Source: an uncultured Bacteroidales bacterium
GTDB lineage: Bacteria > Bacteroidota > Bacteroidia > Bacteroidales > F082
Direction of reading: 5' to 3'
NCBI GenBank assembly: GCA_900318085.1
Contig: ONJF01000020.1
Coordinates: 1 to 64,000 of the forward strand
Length of the DNA stretch: 64,000 bases
The notes under the pieces were generated by a model that saw nothing but the letters and a program-made list of their open reading frames with translations, ran no database searches and was not told where the DNA came from. Positions 37,855-44,700 of the stretch are shown piece after piece (the first letter of the stretch is position 1; each line of letters opens with the position of its first letter). The position numbers and the translations under genes are program-made.

Positions 37855-38943
37855 TCATTTTGGAGCATTTTTCCGTGTAAAAGCGACCGAATCTCCCCAA
37901 GCGTTATACAAAACCTTGTGTCCGATGGCGGCTAGGCGTACATCGAGACAGCTGTGACACTCGTCAGGTTTGTCCTTTACGCAGGCCTTGTCGGGGTAGA
38001 TGAGGTAGTTCTCGCGGAACTCGTTCGGCGTGAGGTTGGGCATGATGACGTTGGCGCCAGCAAGGATGGCTTTCTCGCGCCCCTGTGGGTCGACGGTTTG
38101 GTTGGCGGTGGCGGCTACCATGTTGATTTCGGGCATCATCAGTCGGAGGATGGCGATCATCTTCAAGGTCAGCTCCATGCGTTCCTCGGCCGACGGGATT
38201 TGGTCTCTGTATTGCCACAAAGGCGTGTCGGGGTGGGGGATGAAAGGCCCCATGCCGACCATGGCCACATCTTTTTGCTTGAAGAACAACAGGTCATCGG
38301 CGAGGTCGTCAAGAGTCTGGAAAGGCAGGCCGACCATCACGCCCGTGCCAGTCTGGTAGCCGACTTTCAATAGGCTGTCGATGCAGGCGATACGTTGCTT
38401 GAAGTCGTGTTTCTCATCGTGCGGGTGAATCTTATAATATAGGTCTTCGTTCGAGGCTTCGATGCGGAGCAGGTAACGGTGCGCGCCCGCCTCAAACCAA
38501 CGGCGGTAGGTCTCCTCGGTTTGCTCACCTAATGACAGTGTGATGCCCAAACTTCCATTGTCTATCTTCTTGATTTCCTTGACCAAATAGGTGATCTTAT
38601 CCACGAAAGCCTTATCGCTTCTCTCGCCGCTTTGCAGTGCCACGGAGCCATAGCCCAACTCCTGTGCTAGTTTGGCACATTCGATGACTTCTTCGTCGCT
38701 GAGCGTGTAGCGTTCCACCTTTAGGTTTTTGCAGCGCACGCCACAATAAAGGCAATACTTAGTGCAAATGTTGCTGTACTCAATCAGCCCGCGCAGGTGG
38801 ACGTAGTTGTCCAAATGTGCCAGCTTCACCTGTAGGGCGCGGTCGAAAAGTTTCTTTTTGTTTTCGCCTTCAGCAGCAAGCAGCGTTTTGATTTCCGCTT
38901 TGGAAAGGTTGGCTTTATGTAGTATATCGTCGAATGACAACAT
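37855..38943 (-). CDS. hydE: [FeFe] hydrogenase maturase HydE
   Basis: A 362-residue radical SAM enzyme that helps build the H-cluster of [FeFe] hydrogenases. Cluster ligands Cys60, Cys64 and Cys67 lie in 'YSNICTKYCLYCGVR'. Other HydE marks are 'GSVALQSGERSD', 'LRIEASNEDLYYKIHP', 'QTGTGVMVGLPFQTLDDLA' and the second Cys set 'ACVKDKPDECHSCLD'. HydF, HydG and a hydrogenase are absent here, so they must lie elsewhere if the pathway works. The minus-strand TATTTTTG box at 38961-38968 precedes the gene by 18 bases and diverges from the nucleotidyltransferase promoter. Confidence 0.93.
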   Translation of the reverse strand: MLSFDDILHKANLSKAEIKTLLAAEGENKKKLFDRALQVKLAHLDNYVHLRGLIEYSNICTKYCLYCGVRCKNLKVERYTLSDEEVIECAKLAQELGYGSVALQSGERSDKAFVDKITYLVKEIKKIDNGSLGITLSLGEQTEETYRRWFEAGAHRYLLRIEASNEDLYYKIHPHDEKHDFKQRIACIDSLLKVGYQTGTGVMVGLPFQTLDDLADDLLFFKQKDVAMVGMGPFIPHPDTPLWQYRDQIPSAEERMELTLKMIAILRLMMPEINMVAATANQTVDPQGREKAILAGANVIMPNLTPNEFRENYLIYPDKACVKDKPDECHSCLDVRLAAIGHKVLYNAWGDSVAFTRKNAPK

Positions 38944-38960
38944 GAATGTAAAATTTGCGG

Positions 38961-38995
38961 CAAAAATAAGTATTTCAGAAAAATGTTTATATTTG
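38961..38995. promoter_or_regulatory. Divergent -7 boxes for hydE and the nucleotidyltransferase
   Basis: TATTTTTG on the minus strand (38961-38968) serves hydE; TATATTTG on the plus strand (38988-38995) serves the gene at 39016. The two boxes are 19 bases apart, so the -33 regions overlap the opposite promoter. Confidence 0.5.
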
Positions 38996-39015
38996 CAAAT
39001 TGAAAAAGAAAGAAA

Positions 39016-39339
39016 ATGTCAACACGACAACTTGAAATAGAAAGTTTGATAAAGCATCTTGGAGAGGAAATACTACCCCAAGGAGCTCGCTTGCTGCTTT
39101 TTGGTTCCCAAGCTCGTGATGAGGCAAGACCCGATTCCGATTGGGATTTACTGATTTTGTTGGAAGGTGAAAAAGTGAGCAATGAAGATTTCGACCGTTG
39201 GGTGTTTCCGTTCATTTCATTGGGATGGTCGCTTGGTGTCGACATCAATCCTGTGGCTTACACTTACGATGAATGGATGAGCCGGCAGATAACTCCATTT
39301 TATAAAAATGTAATGAAAGAAGGGGTGGAGTTGAATTAA
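39016..39339 (+). CDS. MNT-type minimal nucleotidyltransferase
   Basis: A 107-residue single-domain nucleotidyltransferase with the family signature 'LLLFGSQARDEARPDSDWDL' (GSx10DxD), giving metal-binding Asp residues in the DSDWD segment. Such proteins usually act as antitoxins that adenylylate (AMPylate) HEPN toxins and are encoded next to them. No intact HEPN gene follows; only 48 bases downstream of the stop can be read as VEEYINKIKTLVEPK, weakly like the start of a HEPN partner. It may be an orphan. Confidence 0.8.
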   Translation: MSTRQLEIESLIKHLGEEILPQGARLLLFGSQARDEARPDSDWDLLILLEGEKVSNEDFDRWVFPFISLGWSLGVDINPVAYTYDEWMSRQITPFYKNVMKEGVELN

Positions 39340-39447
39340 GGTTGAAGAATACATAAACAAGATAAAAACATTAGTTGAACCAAAATAATCGAACAAAAGA
39401 AAACCTAAACACAATAGACATATTATAAGCAGATAGCACTTGTTGCT

Positions 39448-39605
39448 GTCCTTGACTCTCAATTTTCCACAAGCTCCCGTTTTGACGGGACACTCTTCAA
39501 GGACAAGTTGCAAATGCCGTAGTTGTTACGGCGTGGAATACTTGTTAGAAGAGTGGGCGTGGAAACCCGAGAGTCAAGCAAGGAATTGATTCCACGCTTT
39601 TTTTT
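39448..39605 (+). ncRNA. Candidate structured RNA (three-way junction) with competing terminator
   Basis: A strongly base-paired RNA. P1: 39451-39460 with 39569-39578 (10 bp, CTTGACTCTC / GAGAGTCAAG), then a symmetric 3x3 internal loop, then 39464-39470 with 39559-39565 (7 bp). P2: 39475-39480 with 39485-39490 (6 bp, TTTG loop). P3: 39491-39498 with 39548-39555 (8 bp), then 39503-39508 with 39540-39545 (6 bp), a 7x7 internal loop, and 39516-39521 with 39527-39532 (6 bp, five-base loop). Junction strands are AAGC, none, and GGC. The 3' strand of P1 is also the 5' strand of the terminator at 39557-39605, so the two cannot form together. This is the arrangement of a riboswitch or attenuator for the acyltransferase gene 26 bases downstream; a free sRNA is the alternative. 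It matches no RNA family known to me. Confidence 0.7.
39557..39605 (+). terminator. Terminator overlapping the structured RNA
   Basis: Stem GCGTGGAA (39557-39564) with TTCCACGC (39590-39597), an inner TCAA/TTGA helix, and eight T residues (39598-39605). A second GCGTGGAAT copy at 39531-39539 can pair with 39589-39597 instead, giving an alternative fold. Confidence 0.75.
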
Positions 39606-39630
39606 GTATATCAAACATTCAAAGAGAATT

Positions 39631-40785
39631 ATGCAAACTGTTGACAAAAAGAGCAATATCTGGAAAGCATTGAGCTCTTTGTTATCACTAAATGTGAATT
39701 ATCAAGATCGCGTTTTTGGCCTTGACATGATGCGAGCTATAGCCATTCTTAATGTTGTTATTGTTCACGCTGGTAGTTGGATGAACATTTTCCCGGGCTA
39801 TCCGTGGATACCAATCATTCCTGGTGTTGAGTTGTTTTTTGTCTTGAGTGGTTTTCTGATTGGTAGCATTTTATTGAAGACTTATTTGAACGATGGTCCA
39901 TACGGCTTTAAGCAAATGGCAAAATTTTGGAAAAGACGTTGGTTCAGGACTTTGCCCAATTATTACTTGATATTGCTGCTGAACATTGTTTTTGTGTATT
40001 TTGGTTTTATTCATGAAGATTTCACGCAATTCAATTGGAGGTTTTTCCTCTTTGCTCATAACTTGTATGATGGTTTCTATGGATTTTTTTGGGAATCGTG
40101 GAGCTTGTCGATTGAAGAGTGGTTTTATTTGTCTTTCCCGATTGTCCTATTGGTTTTACATTGGTTTTTGCACAAAACGAAGCTGGAAAGAAAGTACATT
40201 TTCTTGGTGAATATTGTCTTGTTTCTCTGTTTTTCCATTTTGATGAGAGTTCTTTTTGGCAGTAAGCAACAGGTGACAGGCAGTTTTTCGTATGGTATGA
40301 AGATTGAAAAAGTCGTGGTTTATCATCTGGACGGCATCGCCTTTGGCCTTTTGGGTGCTTACCTGAAGTATTGGTTCCCGGTTTTTTGGCATAAATCTCG
40401 TAATGTGACTTTTATTGTAGGTTTGTTTGTCTGTTTTTTTCTCATGCAATACATTAATTGGTCTCCAACCGATTCCACAGCGGTAGTTTTGAAAATAGCA
40501 TTACAAAGTTTGGGATGCTTTCTGCTGTTGCCTCGTTTTGATACCATAAAATCGGCTCCAAAAACATTGAGAAAAGTCGTTACGCACATTAGCCTGATTT
40601 CCTATTCCATGTACCTGATTAATCTTTCAATGGTTGCTTCAGTGATTACGTCTAATATCCATATAGAAGGTAAGTTGAGTGCGGTAGTATGGTACTTGGT
40701 TTATTGGACCATTGTTATCGTTGCCTCCACGCTCTTATACAAGTATTTCGAAAAGCCGATAATGGACTTGCGGGACAAGGTTTGA
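39631..40785 (+). CDS. Acyltransferase family 3 (OafA/YrhL-type) membrane protein
   Basis: A 384-residue integral membrane O-acyltransferase with about ten helices. The N-terminal 'GLDMMRAIAILNVVIVHAG' (with the conserved R and catalytic-type H), 'GVELFFVLSGFLIGSILL' and 'WSLSIEEWFYLSFP' segments are diagnostic for the Acyl_transf_3 family, which acetylates polysaccharides, LPS or other envelope sugars. ATG 39631 is preferred over a longer frame that would run back through the terminator and RNA. Low GC and many Phe/Leu/Ile codons set it apart from the nearby fab and etf genes, hinting at acquisition. The structured RNA just upstream may control it. Confidence 0.88.
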   Translation: MQTVDKKSNIWKALSSLLSLNVNYQDRVFGLDMMRAIAILNVVIVHAGSWMNIFPGYPWIPIIPGVELFFVLSGFLIGSILLKTYLNDGPYGFKQMAKFWKRRWFRTLPNYYLILLLNIVFVYFGFIHEDFTQFNWRFFLFAHNLYDGFYGFFWESWSLSIEEWFYLSFPIVLLVLHWFLHKTKLERKYIFLVNIVLFLCFSILMRVLFGSKQQVTGSFSYGMKIEKVVVYHLDGIAFGLLGAYLKYWFPVFWHKSRNVTFIVGLFVCFFLMQYINWSPTDSTAVVLKIALQSLGCFLLLPRFDTIKSAPKTLRKVVTHISLISYSMYLINLSMVASVITSNIHIEGKLSAVVWYLVYWTIVIVASTLLYKYFEKPIMDLRDKV

Positions 40786-40899
40786 GAATCAAAGAATCCA
40801 TGTCTTTGCCGCTGAATGTCTAGGATTTATGTAGGTTTCTATACTAAATTATACTAATAAATGTTTGGTATTGGTGTGATTGTTTTTAGTGTAGTGTTT

Positions 40900-40969
40900 G
40901 TAGGTCTGTCACATCGTGGCAGCCGCAGCGATAAATGATGCTGCGGCTGCCGTGGTACGACAGCCCTAC
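40900..40969. repeat. Long hairpin bounded by GTAGG / CCTAC
   Basis: The arms pair as GTAGG (40900-40904) with CCTAC, CTGTC with GACAG, a 7x7 internal loop, and a perfect 12-base helix GGCAGCCGCAGC (40918-40929) with GCTGCGGCTGCC (40940-40951) around a ten-base loop. The GTAG...CTAC ends recall the palindromes at 8230 and 29766. It could be a mobile palindromic element or part of a small RNA that ends at the terminator just after it. Confidence 0.75.
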
Positions 40970-40970
40970 A

Positions 40971-41000
40971 ATCCTCGGCCTTCGGGTCGGGGATTTTTTT
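40971..41000 (+). terminator. UUCG-loop hairpin terminator
   Basis: Stem ATCCTCGGCC / GGTCGGGGAT (10 pairs including two G-U) capped by TTCG and followed by seven T. It can end the acyltransferase transcript or a small RNA covering 40900-40969. Confidence 0.85.
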
Positions 41001-41026
41001 GTTTCATGGCCTTATGTTTTTTTTTC

Positions 41027-41048
41027 GTACAGATTTACGATTGAATCG
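41027..41048. repeat. 22-base repeat, left copy beside the ATPase gene
   Basis: GTACAGATTTACGATTGAATCG-type 22-mer (starts GTACAGATTTACGATTG), identical to 42244-42265. Its last bases supply the -33 TTG of the ATPase promoter, and it forms an imperfect palindrome with the following ATAATTTGTAC. Confidence 0.85.
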
Positions 41049-41067
41049 ATAATTTGTACTATCTTTG
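41041..41067 (+). promoter_or_regulatory. Promoter for the DUF4143 ATPase
   Basis: TTG at 41041-41043 and TATCTTTG at 41060-41067, 16 bases apart; the ATG is 20 bases past the -7 box. The promoter is built into the 22-base repeat, so the repeat may carry the regulatory site. Confidence 0.65.
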
Positions 41068-41087
41068 CGGGATCAATTGAATTTGTG

Positions 41088-42236
41088 ATGATAGAAAGAA
41101 CGATTACCGCAAAATTGCGTCGGATGACGACATTTTATCCGATCGTGTTGCTGACGGGTCCACGACAGTCGGGGAAATCCACTTTGCTTCGCGAGGAATT
41201 TCCTGAATACCAATATGTTTCGTTGGAAGATTTGGATAACCGCAGCTTTGCATTGGACGACCCTCGAGGTTTTTTGGATACCTACCCCGACAAAACCATC
41301 ATCGACGAGGCGCAATATGCCCCAAACTTGTTTTCCTATTTGCAAACTCACGTGGATAGTGTCAATAAGGAGGGAATGTACATCCTTTCCGGCTCACAAA
41401 ATTTCCAACTTATGGAAAAGATTTCGCAGTCTTTGGCGGGTCGCGTGGCCATTTTGGAACTGTTGCCGTTTTCTCGTGAGGAACTAAAATCTGCCGATAT
41501 GCTTCCTCAAACGATTGAGGATGAAATGTTTATGGGTGCCTATCCGCGTTTATTCGACAAAGGCATCCCGCCCACTGAGTATTATCCTTATTATATCAAG
41601 ACCTACGTGGAGCGTGATGTCAGGCAGTTGAAGAATGTGAGCGATTTGGGCCTGTTCGTGAAGTTCATCAAGTTGTGCGCAGGTCGCATAGGTCAGTTGC
41701 TGAATTATTCTTCGCTGGCCAACGATTGCGGCATTGCGGTTTCCACGGCACAGGCATGGCTTTCAATGCTTGAAACAAGTTATATTGTGCATTTGTTGCG
41801 GCCTGATTTCAATAACTTTTCAAAGCGACTGATTAAATCACCAAAGTTGTATTTCTACGATACAGGCTTGGCTTGTTCGCTTTTGGAGATAAAAGACGCG
41901 AAGCAGATTGAATCTCATTATCTTAAGGGCGGGTTGTTTGAGAATTATGTCATCAACCTATTCTTGAAAAAAGCATTCAATAAAGGTGAAACGCCCCAAT
42001 TGTCGTTTTGGCGCGACAACAAGGGTAACGAAGTTGATTTATTGGAAACTATTGAAGGAAAGCAGTTTGCCTACGAGATCAAGTCGGGAAAGACCTATTC
42101 GACAGATTATGCCAATTCATTGAAGTATTGGGCAGGTTTGTCGTCAGCTGATGCTGAACACTGCAATATCGTGTATGGTGGCGAACAGAAACTAAATATG
42201 TCAGAATTTAATGTGCTGACTATAAATGATATATAA
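41088..42236 (+). CDS. AAA_14/DUF4143 ATP-binding protein
   Basis: A 382-residue ATPase of the AAA_14 plus DUF4143 type. Walker A 'LTGPRQSGKSTLL' is near residue 24 and Walker B 'KTIIDEAQYAPNLF' near 70; sensor-like 'YILSGSQNFQLMEKIS' follows, and the C-terminal DUF4143 nuclease-like segment is seen as 'SFWRDNKGNEVDLLE' and 'FAYEIKSGKTYS'. Such genes are numerous, poorly understood and often spread horizontally in Bacteroidota. ATG 41088 is supported by the promoter 20 bases upstream. The gene is flanked by a 22-base direct repeat, and the right copy is part of a 43-base near-perfect palindrome. Confidence 0.87.
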   Translation: MIERTITAKLRRMTTFYPIVLLTGPRQSGKSTLLREEFPEYQYVSLEDLDNRSFALDDPRGFLDTYPDKTIIDEAQYAPNLFSYLQTHVDSVNKEGMYILSGSQNFQLMEKISQSLAGRVAILELLPFSREELKSADMLPQTIEDEMFMGAYPRLFDKGIPPTEYYPYYIKTYVERDVRQLKNVSDLGLFVKFIKLCAGRIGQLLNYSSLANDCGIAVSTAQAWLSMLETSYIVHLLRPDFNNFSKRLIKSPKLYFYDTGLACSLLEIKDAKQIESHYLKGGLFENYVINLFLKKAFNKGETPQLSFWRDNKGNEVDLLETIEGKQFAYEIKSGKTYSTDYANSLKYWAGLSSADAEHCNIVYGGEQKLNMSEFNVLTINDI

Positions 42237-42238
42237 TA

Positions 42239-42281
42239 TATTAGTACAGATTTACGATTGAATCGTAAATCTGTACTAATA
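42239..42281. repeat. Palindrome holding the right copy of the 22-base repeat
   Basis: Arms of 21 bases (42239-42259 and 42261-42281) around a single base form a perfect palindrome; it contains the 22-mer shared with 41027-41048. It directly follows the stop codon of the ATPase gene and could serve as a terminator or as the end of a mobile unit. A 15-base CTTAGGATTGGTGTA direct repeat follows at 42294-42308 and again about 40 bases later. Confidence 0.85.
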
Positions 42282-42412
42282 ATATCGCAAATACTTAGGA
42301 TTGGTGTAGATTTTTGAGAAATGAATGCTTAGGATTGGTGTACGGTTATGTGTTTCTGCCGCTTTATATGACTCCTTTTTTGTGAGATTGAGCCTCATAA
42401 GGAATTTTTCCG

Positions 42413-42420
42413 TACCTTTG
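42413..42420 (+). promoter_or_regulatory. -7 box for the etf/acyl-CoA dehydrogenase operon
   Basis: TACCTTTG, 31 bases before the etfB ATG; a TTG at 42388-42390 lies 22 bases upstream as a possible -33 element. Confidence 0.6.
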
Positions 42421-42451
42421 CCGCCGATTTGAAAACGAGAAATTTTATTTT

Positions 42452-43327
42452 ATGACCAAAGCATTGAAAATCGTGGTGCTTGCCAAGCAGGTGCCCGATA
42501 CTAGAAATGTGGGCAAAGACGCCATGACGCCGGAAGGCACCGTCAACCGCGCCGCCCTGCCCGCCATCTTCAACCCCGAAGACCTGAACGCCCTTGAACA
42601 GGCGCTGCGCCTCAAGGAGCAGAATCCAGGCAGCATCGTCGGCGTGCTCACCATGGGCCCGCCGCGCGCCGGTGAGATCATCCGCCAAGGCCTCTTCCGT
42701 GGAGCCGACACGGGCTGGCTGCTCACCGACCGCCTCTTCGCAGGCGCCGACACCCTCGCCACTTCGTATGCCCTCGCCACCGCCATCAAGAAGATCGGCG
42801 ATGTCGACATCGTCATCGGAGGCCGTCAGGCCATCGACGGCGACACCGCCCAGGTGGGTCCGCAAGTGGCACAGAAACTGGGTCTCAACCAAGTGACTTA
42901 CGCCGAGGAAATCCTCAAGATCGAAAACAACATCGCCACTATCCGCCGCCATATCGACGGTGGCGTGGAGACCGTGGAAGTGCCGCTGCCCTGCGTGATT
43001 ACCGTCAACGGTAGCGCGGCACCCTGCCGTCCCTGCAACGCCAAGTTGGTGATGAAATACAAGTATGCCTCATGCCCGCTGGAGCGTCAGCCCGAAGATC
43101 CTCGCGCCGACCTCTATGCCAAACGTGACTACCTCAACCTCAACCAGTGGAGCGTGGCCGACGTGGATGGCGACCCCAACCAGTGCGGCCTCTCTGGTAG
43201 TCCCACTAAGGTGAAAACCGTGCAAAACATCGTCTTCCAAGCCAAGGAGAGCAAGACCCTCACCGCCAGCGATGCCGATGTGGAAGGATTGGTGAAAGAG
43301 TTGTTGTCCGAAAAAATTATTGGTTAA
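42452..43327 (+). CDS. etfB: Electron transfer flavoprotein subunit beta
   Basis: A 291-residue EtfB/FixA that binds AMP or FAD and with EtfA shuttles electrons to or from acyl-CoA dehydrogenases. Typical blocks are 'VLAKQVPDTRNVGKDAMTPE', 'IFNPEDLNALEQALRLKEQ', 'GADTLATSYALATAIKK' and 'IGGRQAIDGDTAQVGPQVA'. It is longer than housekeeping EtfB and resembles anaerobic forms that can take part in electron bifurcation. It heads an operon with etfA and the dehydrogenase, but a small unrelated membrane gene interrupts it. Confidence 0.93.
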   Translation: MTKALKIVVLAKQVPDTRNVGKDAMTPEGTVNRAALPAIFNPEDLNALEQALRLKEQNPGSIVGVLTMGPPRAGEIIRQGLFRGADTGWLLTDRLFAGADTLATSYALATAIKKIGDVDIVIGGRQAIDGDTAQVGPQVAQKLGLNQVTYAEEILKIENNIATIRRHIDGGVETVEVPLPCVITVNGSAAPCRPCNAKLVMKYKYASCPLERQPEDPRADLYAKRDYLNLNQWSVADVDGDPNQCGLSGSPTKVKTVQNIVFQAKESKTLTASDADVEGLVKELLSEKIIG

Positions 43328-43330
43328 AAT

Positions 43331-43621
43331 ATGAAAGAGAATAAAACAAATAGAACTATAGGAATAATAGCAATGGTTATTAATGCCTTTATAGTAATTG
43401 TGTCTCTTGTTTTATTTTGCCTATATAGTTTTAGTGGAAAACTATTCTTATTCATGTATCCAAATTGGGTATTATTGGTAAATGCATTGCTTGGAGCTAT
43501 AGGACTATCCATATCAGTACTTTTTTGCAAAAGAAGGATTGGTTTTAGAATCTTTGCGTTATTGATTTTATTAGTATGGATATTTCCTTTTGTAAGTTAT
43601 GTTCTAGGAATAAGACTATAA
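43331..43621 (+). CDS. Small AT-rich membrane protein between etfB and etfA
   Basis: A 96-residue protein with three predicted membrane helices (about 10-34, 44-62 and 72-91), no recognised family. It starts three bases after the etfB stop and is followed by a 54-base gap to etfA. Codon use is strikingly AT-rich against the GC-rich etf genes on both sides, so the gene looks inserted into the operon. It may be a membrane anchor for the flavoprotein, or a passenger; the sequence does not decide. Confidence 0.6.
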   Translation: MKENKTNRTIGIIAMVINAFIVIVSLVLFCLYSFSGKLFLFMYPNWVLLVNALLGAIGLSISVLFCKRRIGFRIFALLILLVWIFPFVSYVLGIRL

Positions 43622-43675
43622 TCACCAGCATCAATGCGTTAAGTGGTTATGGCTATAGTTTAAAAGTGAAGAAAT

Positions 43676-44698
43676 ATGAATAATGTATTTGTATATTGTG
43701 AGACCGAAGGTGCTATAGTCGCCGAAGTGTCTCAGGAGTTGCTCACCAAAGGGCGTAAACTGGCCGACCAGCTGGGCGTGGAACTGCACGCTGTAGTGGC
43801 TGGCACGGGCATCAAGGGCAAGGTGGAAGACCAAATCCTGCCTTACGGCGTGGATAAGCTGTTCGCTTTCGATGGCGAGGGCTTGTTCCCCTATACCTCT
43901 GCTCCCCATACCGATATCCTCGTCAACCTGTTCAAGGAGGAACAACCGCAGATTTGCCTGATGGGCGCCACCGTCATCGGTCGCGACCTCGGTCCGCGCG
44001 TCAGCTCTTCGCTGACCAGCGGCCTCACCGCCGACTGCACCCAGCTCGAAATTGGTGACTTCGACGACATTAAGACCAAGAAGCACTACGACAACCTGCT
44101 CTATCAGATTCGTCCCGCTTTCGGTGGCAACATCGTGGCGACCATCGTCAACCCCGACCACCGTCCGCAGATGGCCACCGTCCGCTCGGGCGTGATGCAG
44201 AAAGCCATCTACGAAGGCAAGGCCAAGAACGAAGTCGTTTATCCCGAGGTGAGCAAGTATGTCTCGCCCGAGGCTTACGTCGTGAAGGTCCTCGACCACC
44301 ATGTGGAGGCCGCCAAGCACAACCTGAAAGGTTCGCCTATCGTGGTTGCCGGCGGTTATGGCATGGGCTCGAAGGAAGGCTTTGATATGCTGTTTGAACT
44401 CGCCAAGGTGCTCCACGGCGAAGTCGGTGCCTCGCGTGCCGCCGTCGATGCGGGCTTCTGCGATACTGACCGCCAGATTGGTCAGACGGGCGTCACCGTG
44501 CATCCCAAGGTTTATATCGCCTGCGGTATCAGCGGTCAGATTCAGCACATCGCCGGTATGCAGGACTCCAAGATCATCATCTCGGTGAACAGCGACCCCG
44601 ATGCACCTATCAACCGCATTGCTGACTATGTCATCGTTGGTACCGTTGAGGAAGTCGTCCCGAAGTTGATTAAGTATTACAAACAAAACTCGAAGTAA
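43676..44698 (+). CDS. etfA: Electron transfer flavoprotein subunit alpha
   Basis: A 340-residue EtfA/FixB. The FAD-binding C-terminal domain shows 'VVAGGYGMGSKEGFDML', 'VGASRAAVDAGFCDTDRQIG' and 'HPKVYIACGISGQIQHIAGM', and ends with 'IADYVIVGTVEEVVPKL'. The N-terminal domain has 'ICLMGATVIGRDLGPRVSS'. It pairs with the EtfB encoded upstream and passes electrons between FAD and the acyl-CoA dehydrogenase that follows two bases later. Confidence 0.95.
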   Translation: MNNVFVYCETEGAIVAEVSQELLTKGRKLADQLGVELHAVVAGTGIKGKVEDQILPYGVDKLFAFDGEGLFPYTSAPHTDILVNLFKEEQPQICLMGATVIGRDLGPRVSSSLTSGLTADCTQLEIGDFDDIKTKKHYDNLLYQIRPAFGGNIVATIVNPDHRPQMATVRSGVMQKAIYEGKAKNEVVYPEVSKYVSPEAYVVKVLDHHVEAAKHNLKGSPIVVAGGYGMGSKEGFDMLFELAKVLHGEVGASRAAVDAGFCDTDRQIGQTGVTVHPKVYIACGISGQIQHIAGMQDSKIIISVNSDPDAPINRIADYVIVGTVEEVVPKLIKYYKQNSK

Positions 44699-44700
44699 CC

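Larger units (their letters stand above)
40786..41087. other. 302-base intergenic region with hairpin element and promoter
   Basis: This gap after the acyltransferase gene has no gene. It holds an AT-rich stretch (40800-40895), the long hairpin at 40900-40969, a terminator at 40971-41000, one copy of a 22-base repeat (41027-41048) and the promoter of the ATPase gene. Confidence 0.8.

Noticed and set aside
39341-39388. HEPN gene fragment as an annotated pseudogene
   Set aside because: Only 15 codons with loose similarity and no start codon; too weak for a feature.
39448-39605. Identification as 6S RNA, tmRNA, SRP RNA or RNase P RNA
   Set aside because: The conserved cores of tmRNA, SRP RNA and RNase P are missing. 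A 6S RNA would need an open bubble on both strands; here the 3' junction strand is only three bases. It is therefore reported as an unassigned structured RNA.
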